Shown here: positions 51,682 to 62,413 of the stretch, piece after piece | Position numbering within the stretch: the first letter of the stretch is position 1 | Layout of the letters: every line of letters starts with the position of its first letter | Assembly: GCA_013399855.1 (NCBI GenBank) | Contig: VXAY01000767.1 | Span: 2,350,023-2,414,022, forward strand | Reading direction: 5' to 3' | Source of the DNA: Oxyruncus cristatus | Lineage: Eukaryota; Chordata; Aves; Passeriformes; Cotingidae | DNA: 64,000 nucleotides | The notes under the pieces: model-generated | Told to the model about the DNA's origin: nothing | The model's database searches: none | Seen by the model: only the letters and a program-made list of their open reading frames with translations | Translations under genes and position numbers: made by a program

Positions 51682-51750
51682 TAACCAAGAAAGTTAAGTA
51701 ACTTGCCCAAGGACACGCTTTGAAGTGGCTGGTTCCACCCAGGTGGATTT
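51682..51750 (+). mobile_element. MIR-type core-SINE relic
   Basis: GTTAAGTAACTTGCCCAAGG at 51693-51712, continuing ACAC and then a degraded AAGTGGCTGG and CACCCAGGT, follows the conserved segment of MIR elements (family pattern: gaggttaagtaacttgcccaaggtcacacagctag, then aagtggcagagctggg and aacccaggt). MIRs are tRNA-derived SINEs spread by L2 LINEs early in amniote history. Only about 70 bases are recognisable. In a bird such copies are old and few, and those that persist are sometimes exapted. Confidence 0.6.
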
Positions 51751-52429
51751 TTGTGGTGCACCACCGAAAGCAGCTCAGTTTAGCATGAGCAGAAGGAATC
51801 ACCTATACAATCTTTTAGCAGTGAGTTACAAAAGTCAAGTTTTCTATAATAATCAGAGTAGGTCCTGACTGCTTTGTTTCAAGGGATTAGAAATTAGTTC
51901 AGATTGAAATGGGAAGAAGTGGAAGCAACTCCCAACTGTTACTGTATTCTCATTTGCTGTACTGAGAATCTACAGTTGTGTAATTGTGAAGACAATTTTA
52001 GACTCTTTTGTACTTGAAAATACAGTAAGTTATGTTTTACCTGTCTGTCTCTGGAGAAGAAAAGCTTTAATTAAGTCTTGATTTAATTATGTCCCACCTA
52101 TACAGTAACTTAATGCATTATGAGGACATGACATTTCCTATATCCCTGCCCTCTGGGAAGGTTTAGATGTTGAATCCTCTAATACTGCATAAAATTCCAT
52201 GCTGTTACTAAATGAATACGTGAAACAAGACTATTAATATATGCATTGTTATAATAATTGCTAAGTAGTGAACTTTCTTCTGAAATAAAAGAATTCTGTG
52301 TTCACATAGAAATTCTTCAACACTGGTGGTCCTGATGATCTGCTGGCATGGCTGGTGCCCTGAATCAGAACCTTATTTCACAAAAAACAGTATTTTATCA
52401 GTGTCATTGGTAACACTGTACATTACCAT
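51751..52429. other. Non-coding, no gene seen
   Basis: AT-rich unique DNA. The phrase CTTTAATTAAGTCTTGATTTAATTA near 52065-52088 is the only notable string. Confidence 0.65.
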
Positions 52430-52640
52430 TCTGTGCTGTTCCGATACATAGTTTAATTAAAAATACCTGATCTTTGCAGGTTGTCTTAATTAAGCTAATG
52501 AGAATGTCATAGCTTCTGATATTTATTGAAAATAATGTCCTTGAAATGAACTTTCAAGCATTATTTTATTACAAGCTGGGAGTACTTATGAGCAAGAGAT
52601 TATTAGGAATGTGCATAAACAAAATATGAGGTCCTTAATA
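52430..52640. promoter_or_regulatory. Candidate conserved non-coding element, TTAATTAA pair
   Basis: Two TTAATTAA palindromes at 52453-52460 and 52486-52493 are 33 bases apart, the second followed by GCTAATGAG. The next 140 bases are AT-rich but complex, with TTATTTTATTAC and GATTATTAGG. This is consistent with a homeodomain-bound enhancer and is not proven. Confidence 0.3.
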
Positions 52641-55519
52641 TCTGTGCTCAGTATCCATTAGTCTTTCTCAGCCTAATTTTTAACTTAATAGAAATTAAAG
52701 CTGTAAAAGTAATAAGAACAAAGAGCCATAGACTTCCCTTGTGTCTCCCCCAACTTCTGTGACTTAATCCTTACTGAATAGTTCTAGAACAGCAGTAGAT
52801 ATTTTAAATATTATAAATATATACAATGGGGAGTTATATGTTTTCTACAAGAGAAGAGCAACACACTGATACCTTTTCTATATAAATAGTTTTCTATAGT
52901 TCTTTTTATTCATTTTCAGGATGTCACAGCTTGACATCTGCTTGGTTATAAGGTAAACCAACATGCAGCAACTGAAAATGACATTTGTCTTAATGCATCA
53001 AAGTAAATATTGTTCACTTGAAGATGACACATCTCCCCAGGGCATCAGACTGACTCCCCTGAAGGTGAATGTGCATCCACACAGGATACAAAATTTGGAA
53101 TGTTTTTGCTCCACCCCTGTTTACTTTTGCCCTCTAGTCAGTTGTGTTGTCCAGACCTGTTTGTAGTCAGTTGCATTATCCCACAGCCTTTGGTGTCTTC
53201 TGCACACACCTGTCTTCTGCCTTGCAAACATGAACTCCAAGACCATTCCTTCCGTGCTTCGTCCTATTCTTCTCTTCATGGGTAGATTCCTGCCTTCCCT
53301 GACAGCAGTAATTTGCAAGGCATATGATTCCAGCAATTCTGAATGCAACTCATATTTGAACTAATATTTTCCCTTTCAAGTGATATGAGGCAACAAGGAC
53401 GTGATAGTATTTTGTGTGGAAAAATAGAGAAGTGGTGGTAAGAAGTCCATGGACATATCACAATAAGCTTCAAAATTTATCTTAATGCTGAACAATATGA
53501 CTTTGTACCCAGACAATTTTGCTGCAAGTATGAATTTAACCTTGGACATGAACTAATTGTTATTTTTTGAAAAATCTTTTCCATATTTAGCACCGGTTGA
53601 GGCCTACTTAGAAGAATGTAACAGTGCTGCAAATGCCTTATCACAGGAGTGTGTGTAGCAGATAACAGACCAACAATGCATGCAGCTTATCTTTAGGGAG
53701 CTGATCCATCAAAGGGTGTCTGTCCTTCCAGCTCTTGGTATTCCATAACATGTCCTGTGTTCCAGTTCCAGCATCAGAGATTTACTCCTTCAAAGGAGCT
53801 ACAGACAGATGCCATCTGAACTCCCAGCAGACTGATGACATGGAAGCATTTCTCAGAGTGCTGCTTTCTGCAAAGGAGGGGGTTGGTTTATAACATTTCC
53901 AAACCCCTTGCTGTTGCTCTCAAGAAGGTGAGGTGTTAATGCTCAAGGAAGGTGATTGTCTTCCTCACCCACTCTACTACTGCACAGGATCAAACTCGTA
54001 ATCAAGTCGCTGCCATCCAAAAAACCCCAGATATCTTTTTTATAAAGTCTTTTGTTGACAAGGCCTCAAAATCGCTACTCCGAAGCTTAAGACACATTCG
54101 TAACTGGTCATCTTGCTTCTGTTAAGCCCTGTTTCCATTGGGATTATGTCAACATGAAGAAGCAGTGCCATGCAGCGAGAGTGGTGTAGTGGAGTCTAAC
54201 TGTGCCAAGGACCACAATGTGAGTTTCAGAGTTTTTTTAATACAGTCTTAATAAAGATACACTCTGTACATGTGAATTGGGATGAATTAGATCTAATTCC
54301 CTCAAGGAAGAGAGCAAAGGATGCAGAACTAGATTTCAAAAGAAGGTCAGAGCAGGAAATGTGTTTTCATCAATATACATCCTTTCCCACACACCATAGT
54401 ATGGTGGGAGTTGTGCATGTGCTATGACACCTTTTGGGTGATATTATAGGCCAGTGGAGCTTAAGTCTGCTGTTTTCCTACACTTACCTGTGAACTTGTC
54501 TGGAAATCTTGAAATGTACAGAAGGAAGATGGAGAGGCAAAAAATGATTTAAAATGTGTGGAAGTAATCTCACTTTGTGAACGCAAAGGCTGCAATTTGT
54601 CCTCTGCTTTCTTTCTGCCTGCCTGCTTCAGCTAGGACCAGGGAGAGCCTGATCACCCAATTACTTGCCTTCACAGTGTTTCACATGGGCAGTCTCTGGA
54701 TTAAAGAAAATAATTGAGTGGCCAGCATTCTCACCTAGCTTTTAAAAGGTTGCAATAGGCCTTATTTTAATACTTCCACCTCCTGGTTTCTGGCATACTG
54801 GCTAGGTGACATATTCTTTCCAGCTTCCTCTTCAGAGACATCATTCTTCTTGTCATTTCTCATATGTTTCACTAGAACTCTGCTGGGCTGCTGTTTAATA
54901 AATCCTACATGCTTGCATTCTCATCCCCCTCACCTCCTTCATTTTTAACCAGGTATCAGTTACACTAATAGCCTTATATATCTCCTGAAGATAGTTCTGT
55001 TAGACTGGAAACTGGTTCATTGGTGCACAGCATTTGCGTAAGAGCACACCAGCTTTTCATTCACTGTGGGGTTTCTCCTTTGCCATAGTTTATTTTTACT
55101 TGTGTGTACTACTATAATGTGGCTTTTTTCCTCTCATCCAGCTGAATGCCAAGAGCTGTTAGGGAAGGAAGGCAGCAAAGAATTGCCATTAGGCATGGTG
55201 GAAGTATTCTTTACGGCTTGGTGTTTCTGTTTTTGAAGGATTGATTATCTTTCCTTTGATAGCACCCATATTTCTCTCTCTGCCTTCTATTTTTAATAGT
55301 TCCTGATATTTCAAAGTAATGCCTTTCCTTTTCACTGTGCTTAGGGCTATTAACTGTCTTAATAGTAAAATGCTTCATATGCTTAAGTTTTGTCAATGCA
55401 AGAGTTTTCTTGCAGAGCTGCTGCCAGAAAATCAGTTTAGTGTACAGCTTTTCTGAGGCTTATTGTTGCTGTGACTCGAATATCAGATAAAGCTTGAAAA
55501 TAAATCAGTCTCCCTCTTT
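52641..55519. other. Non-coding, no gene seen
   Basis: No gene or repeat family recognised. Short AT-rich runs lie near 52795-52830. Confidence 0.7.
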
Positions 55520-55830
55520 AGAAAACCACACTGGTACTGTTTCTTTGGAAACATTCACCAGCGTCTCACATTTAAATAATGGTGAAGATAGATATTGAAG
55601 CTAAATAATGGCCAATTGTCTCCAGTGTCCTATAACAGTCAGTGACACATCAAGGCTTCATGGCTGTCATCACGCAGTCCATGACAACGCAGGGGACTCC
55701 CAGAGTGACAGCATGAATGGTGTGCTGACCTTTCCCTTTCCCAAGTTTTCTGCTTGCCACTTGACAGAGGCAGGAGGAGAGGAGCAGGCTGTTATGCCTG
55801 TTGCCATTTACCTTCCTGTCTAGAATTCTA
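55520..55830. promoter_or_regulatory. Candidate conserved non-coding element
   Basis: A non-repetitive stretch with balanced composition. It has AAATAATGGCCAATTG, in which CCAAT is visible, and a run of TGAC/GTCA half sites between 55638 and 55730. Short open frames on both strands are not family-like. It is judged by eye only. Confidence 0.2.
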
Positions 55831-57629
55831 CATCCACCCACCATTCCTGTTGATAATTCCCCGGATATTAACACTGTAGCACTAACGTCAGGAAGATTTT
55901 ATATTTTTTAAAACAAACATATAAAATAACATGGGAAAAATTGTGAAGTTGTCAAGGATGCATGAGTAAGTATTCAAATATGATGTGTTTTGTTTGCTTG
56001 TAATGATATAGGATTTTATTTTCAATTATAGCTGAGGTCACAAATAGTTCTGCAACCCCTCTGTATCACCTTTTGAACTGGGTTGGAGTTTTGTCATCTG
56101 TTTTGGTAGGCTACAGATGAGACAAAGGTATGCGGCTCTCTAATCTGCTGTTTCTGCTTGGATGAGGGCAAAAGAAGCCTGGATTTAAGCCTCCTCTTCT
56201 CTTTCCCTTGGCTTTCAAAGATCTAAGATGCTTCCTTGTGCTTCTCAGCTGCTAACCTGAATCAGCTCTGATCTGGGTTGTAACTGCAAGTGTCTCTACG
56301 TGGGACAATTATAAATGCATGCCCTAATGGAGGGAGGAAAGCATTGAGGAGCTGGGGTTATGTCCCAGCTTGGTCATAGGCATTGTGCCTTCAAAAGGAG
56401 GGAGGCAAGAATATTTCTGTATGTCATGAATATATTTGAGGATGAAGTACATTGAGTGAGTGAGGTACACTGGGTTACCATAACAATGCAAACAGAGTCT
56501 GGACAGCTGCTTGGCCCTCTCTCAGTGAAATATCATAAGCTAGTTGAAAGATAACAAATAATTTGGCTTCTTGTGTTTTATCATCTACTTTGGCCATTTC
56601 TGCATGTTTTGGGGTTTTTTTAAAGTATTTTTGTTGAGTTCCCTTAAGACCTCAGTACACTGAGGATTTCCACTTCTTAGGAGTATAAGCCAGTTGACCA
56701 TGGAAATTTCCAGAGTTGTATGGAGTCAAATTATTAAAATATGCAGCTCTTCTATGGTATAATGGTCTCTCTCTATGGCATTAATCCTTCTCCTTTTCAT
56801 ACAATGCACTTGAGATGCTGCTTTTCTCTGTAGGCGGCAAGTATTGTCATAACTTCAAGAACTATTCACCTTTTAAATGTAGAAAACAGTTCTCATTGTA
56901 CTTCAGATAGAGAATAATCCCTTTTCTTTTTCTCCTTCGTCCTCCATGGTACGCTGATGATTAGTGAACTCTCAAGCAGTTACAATTTCACAGGAGCTTT
57001 CATGGGTTGCAGAGCTCTGGGTTTTTCAAATACCATGCGTTCAATCAGCATCACTTGGAATGTCTCCCTGTTTTTAAATCTGACCTGTTAATGTTGCTAC
57101 ATTCATCCTAAATACTGCATTTTACAGTGGGAATTCTTGTAGTTCTCTCCTTAATGTCCTCTCATTCTTTTTTTCTGAGCAGCTGTTGGTAGCTCTCCCT
57201 ACTGCTGTCAACTCTTAAACCTCTGCATTACAAACTGCAGGCTAGAGTGAACTTACTACATTAAATTAAGGCTCTGCAAAGTTGGCTTACAATACACATC
57301 AGGAGCCCCAAAATAAAGAGAAATGGAAAGCTGAGCCATTCCTAATGTAATGTGCTAAACTTACTTTATACTTTGATTCATGAATAACTAGCACGTTAGA
57401 AGCCTTTAAAATAATATTATATAAAAAATCCAGCTGGTGACATTCTTGCTGTGCTGCAAGTATAGAAACAATAATACCAGTGTTAGGGCCACAGCAGTGC
57501 TAAATCAGATAGAGAAAAAGCACAAGAAAGGCCTCTCTGGAAACAGAGTGATGTTTGAAAACTAATGCTGAGTGCTGTAAAACTGAGACTGTTCTCTAAA
57601 TCCATCAGTTGATAATACATTCTGCTCCC
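55831..57629. other. Non-coding, no gene seen
   Basis: No exon, repeat family or distinctive motif recognised. Confidence 0.7.
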
Positions 57630-57970
57630 AGTATAAGCAAAAATGTAGCAGAGAGTTATTAATTACATCACCACACCTATATAATAGAGTTCACTGCAGT
57701 TATGGAGGAGTTGACGGTATTCAAGCAGTTTCTTTTGATGAAGTAATCGGGCTGCTTCTGGGGTCTGTTTCAGCTGCTAGGGGCGTGCTTCAAATGTAAA
57801 TGACTGCCAAATGGATTCCTTCTAGATTCCAGCCAATTAAAATACATTTAAAGTGCAGCTGGTGGAGACCAAAAGGCTTATAATTGCGTAAGAGATGTTT
57901 GAGCATGAAACAAATCCCTGAAGTTTAGCGAAGGGCAATTATTAAATACTGCATTTCTGGGGAGGTAGAG
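57630..57970. promoter_or_regulatory. Candidate enhancer-like conserved element
   Basis: This is the most enhancer-like stretch of the window by eye. It has two CAGCTG E-boxes (57771-57776, 57856-57861), a TTGCGTAA site of the C/EBP and PAR-bZIP type (57884-57891) next to TTATAATT, a CCAATTAAAATACATTTAAA block and ATTAATTACATCACC at its left end. It has no reading frame of note and no repeat similarity. Function and conservation are inferred. Confidence 0.35.
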
Positions 57971-60900
57971 CAATTGAACAAAGAGCCTTCCAAAACTGCA
58001 GTCAGAAGCAAAGATGACACTTTTACCACCACCTTAAAAGACACAAAGAGGGGAGTGTGTTTGTTAGGGTGTCAGTTTTCTACCCTTGGCTCTTTAAACC
58101 GTGCAAGTTTGGCAGCTTGCCCTATGTGGTGCTGCATACAAATATTGACAGAACAGTGTGGTATTTGTTAAACCCCTTCTTGGGAAGTGAGTGATTGAAA
58201 CTCTGAAGGAAGATCTGAGAACCTCAGACATTATATTTTTTTCTCAGTAGCAGTATAATATTTACAGAATGAAACAGAAAATAGTGAATGGGGTGTAATG
58301 AATGACCTTCCTTTTCTGCTTTGCCTTGTAAGTAAGGACAGATTTTTTGTTTAATGCTTTAAATGTTATTATAAAAGAGGTTTACAGCTAGTAGCTCTGA
58401 AAGGTGCCATTAACACTTTTGATTTAACCTCATGTTTTGGGAAAAATCTTGGCTGATAGAACAGACCTTGTAAATAGGTGAAAGACTCTACCCAGGAAGT
58501 AGCTGTGTGCAGATGCTGCAGATAATGTGTTCCAGAGATGCACAAACCTTTACAGAGTTTTTAGTACACCTCTATATTTGAATGTTGGTACTTTCCAGGC
58601 ATTTTATGGTCGTGCTCGCATCTGCCTAGAAGTGAGATTTCCAATTTTTCTACCTTTACTATTCCTTTGTAAAATTAAATCTTAATTTGATAAGTAGATC
58701 ATTCTGATGATTTTAGAAACAGAAACAAAGATTTTTATAGACAGTTTAGAGTGGGTTTTTTTCTATGTAATGTTCTATCTGAGGATGCTGTCTTTAACCG
58801 TTTGGTATAAAACAAACCATTGAAATTAGGTGAATTAAAAGGATTCCCTATGTTGTCTCAGGTTTTTCTTAACTGTATCAGGAAGTAACAAATGAAACTG
58901 TAAAAAATGTTTTCTGGAACTAGCAAGCATTGTTTTCTACCTGTGTTGTATCTTATTAAATGAAATTCATATGAAACAATTTGAAATTCCTCATTGCTTC
59001 CTCTTTTAGCATATCCTAGTAAGTCAGTCCTTTTTGACTTCACTTTTGACTTCACTGTGAGTAAAGACTCCTGCAAAGTTCCTAGTGACAGATCATATGG
59101 CAGCAGTAGGAGCTCAGTTAAATGTGCCTTGTTAATTCTTAATGTGTAAGTAGCACAGAGCATGTGCCAAAGGCAGCCCAGGCGAAATAACCTTATTGCC
59201 AAAATAAGTGTCAATTCAATTATAAAATCAAGTTTTAAAGACATTTGTCAAGAAACAAAAACACGAGTACAGATACACTATGAATATAACTGTAATGCAG
59301 CTAATCCCCCAAAATTTAAGAGTCAACATTAAAAATCTCTAAATTGAGGGGTTGGTTTTCTTTTTCAAATACAATTATTAACTGGCAATTATTACAGAGG
59401 GAAATCTACTGAATAGATTGAAACCACTTTATTTTATTAAGTCCAACTCATCACCAGCCAATGTTACAAAATTCAGATCAATGATAATAGCAATAAGTAT
59501 TACGGAAATAGACACGTCTGTATGTTGATGAAATACATAGTATACAAAAAATTAATAAAAATAATGTATGTAGGTTTTAGCAGCACCTGATTTATAACAG
59601 CATTAAACGTTTGATACAAGCCCCAAGTAGGATAACAGGAGAATGCAAAAATTAGTTAGCTGATTATAAGGCAGATTTTTTTATGTTTAAGATCTACAAG
59701 CAGTGCAATATAAGTAATTTTTTATCACAAAACACCAAATAACCCCTTTTTAAAGTTGGCAAATGATGAAGCTGATAACTGAGCGCAGAGTCACTGAAAA
59801 GCAGGCTGCTAGTCGTCTTTTTTTGATGGAATCTCAGGGCTAATAATGACAAAACTTGTTTCATACTAAGCCTCTGTCTTAAACAGGCTTGACTCACTCA
59901 GTATAAATCAAGAGATGAATCTAAGTCTTCCTGCATAATAACATTTTTCATGTCATTTACTTTTCCTTTATGCACATGTGCAATGACGGATGTATCCCCT
60001 AGGTCCAGCGGTTCATCTAATGCACCAGTTACCTCCGGGAAAGCAAGAGAGCTGCTTAGAAAGTGTCCAAACAAACAGGTGCAGAGGATATATTAGCCCT
60101 CTGTATTTCCCTCTTGATCTCATTGTACCAGTGCTGGGCTGGGGTTTAGCTCTTTGCAAATTAGAGCCTCCTTTGCTGCACAATTAATTAGAGAGCGAGT
60201 GTCTCTTCAGGGGACTCACTGGCCTGTAGGCACTGCTGCCTGGGCTCTGGAGCTTGGTGCAGCTTAGGCTGAGCTGCATATGAACCTTTCCCAACGGCAG
60301 AGCACTTCTGCACAGGTGTTGAGGAAACAGTTTGGGAACACTTAAAAATTTTTTAGGTGTCCCCAGGGTTAAATATCCTTTGGAAAGCTGACTTTCTGTA
60401 TTGTTTCCTTGGATATTAGCCCTTAAAATCTGCCAAAATGTGGGCAGGTTTCTACTGAGCCTTTCCCCAGAATGACTTGCTGAAAAGTTGTACAACTTCA
60501 GTGTGTCTCCACAGGGAAAATTGCCTAAGTCCAACTGAAGGGTTGGTATAATTTATAACGCCAAGCACATGAGAACTTGCCTGGAGTTTTCCCCTGGGTA
60601 GTATTACTCAGTGATTCTGCTACAGTAAAAGCCACTACTACTTCATGTCTTTGGCAGGTCAAACTCTGAAATTTTTGGGTATTTGACCATATACCCTCTT
60701 TTATTAAAAGTCTTTCATGAAGTCTGCAATGGTTATACTGCCCACAGGACTGGAGAATGGCTGTTCTGCTGGTTTCCTGAAGAGCAAAGTGCTCTTTGGT
60801 TTCTACATTAAAACATTTATTAATTTTACGTAGGATTTACTGTTCCTTTTCTTATGATTTTGCTGGTGCTCTAGAGAACTCTGGAGGACAGAACCTGGCC

Positions 60901-62354
60901 CCATGTTCAAGGGAAATGGCACAGCAGTGGAGGGATATCAAGTTAATTAATGATTAAAGATCAAAGTTTGACCCAACCTGAAGCCCAGTTAACAGCAAAA
61001 CTCCTTCTACCTTTGCAGAAGGTGGATTTTTCCGAAGTGTGTGGTATTCTCCAATAGCTGTGGGGATGGAGGCCTCTGCTTTCTCTGTTGTTCTGCATCC
61101 AACCCCTTGACAATGTCTCATGTGTGATGTTCAGGTACAGATGTAGGTATTGGCCTAAGGGAGCTGTTGCCCTGTGTCAAACTTTGAGGTTTGGCACTGG
61201 TTTCTGTGACAGAAGCTGCATGACCCATGTTTCCCTACCACTGCTCTATCTTCCACCGTGGTCACTGCAGCTGGTCCTGAGATCCACAGTTCTCCTGGCA
61301 CAAGGACAGAAAGAAGCTCTATGCAGTGGAAGACTGTGGGAGGAGTGTGTTAGCTTGGAGTATTTTAAGTGCATCTTTCACAGTCCTTTCCTAAATTCAT
61401 TATCACTCCAGAACACTTGGTTTGTCCTCACACGTGAGACAATGGTGTACTGAGATTTGACTGCGTTTTGCCTCTCAGTAGGCAAGGGTCTAATAGTCTT
61501 TACAGGGATTTGCCAAACACTGAAACCTCTTGGATCAAAATATCTTAAAAAAAGCCAGAACGCCAGTGGTTCTGGATTAAAAGTGAAAATTGCTGATGTT
61601 GATTGCAATAGAATTTATCATTCATGCCAAATTGTGTCTGATAGTTTGCTCACAACCTTGTGACCTGTGAACTGAAAGCAAGTGCAACTCCTGCACTGTG
61701 TCTTTACAAAGAAATTGCTGAAATCAACTAGAATAGCATTCACTTTTCTTCACCTTCTTCAAACAGTAAGCTTTGATCCTCAGAGAGGTAACCAATTCTT
61801 GCCTCATTCTTCTCTTACTAGTAATTTACTTGAAAAACACAACAGAAGAACATTTTATGTCCACTACTGGTGGTATTGTAAAGCCACACCATGGATTGCT
61901 CTTGCCCTTTGGGCACACTTGCTATTACAAAATCAAACCTGCCAGAGAAGCAGTTCTGAGATTTTTCAGTTTGTGGGATTTTTTAAAAAATATTTTTTTC
62001 CCATTTTCTTTGGTTAGTCATTGTTTTGGTTAATGTTTTCTAGGGTTCACATGTAGAAGAGCTGGGGGACAAATTGTTGCAGGCACAGACAATTATTACC
62101 AAACATAGAAGTTGTGTAATAAATGGTGGAGAGTAATGTATACCAGATGTGTGTATCATGCTGAATATAATTTTGGTAGGAATGATTTACGGTAGGAATT
62201 AGTAGAAGGTAAGTGGGGCCAATCTCAATGTATTGCAGGAGATTTCTTACTGGCAGGGCTCTGTGAGCACTTGTTAGTGTTTGTGGAGCTAGTTGTTTGG
62301 TAAACTTCTTTATTCTTTTTGCTACAGTTTCATGTCATAAGGATAAGTGGAGCA
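57971..62354. other. Non-coding, no gene seen
   Basis: No gene recognised. 59280-59700 is AT-rich and unique-looking. A possible homeodomain/TCF patch (GTTAATTAATGATTAAAGATC followed by AAAG) lies near 60942-60966. Open frames at 60184-60534 (complement) and 61088-61453 (+) lack recognisable motifs. Confidence 0.65.
59032..59055 (+). repeat. 12-bp tandem repeat, two exact copies
   Basis: TTTTGACTTCAC occurs twice in direct succession without mismatch. Confidence 0.95.
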
Positions 62355-62413
62355 ATCAATAGTCATTGACTAGTCAAAGACATAAGATCAATAGTCAATG
62401 GCAAAGCATAAAT
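62355..62413 (+). repeat. 32-bp tandem repeat, two copies
   Basis: The 32-base unit beginning ATCAATAGTCATTG at 62355 is followed directly by a second copy at 62387 beginning ATCAATAGTCAATG. The second copy lacks about four bases in the middle and ends GCAAAGCATAA. Copy 1 contains the perfect 12-bp palindrome TTGACTAGTCAA (62366-62377), which the deletion removes from copy 2. Confidence 0.8.
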
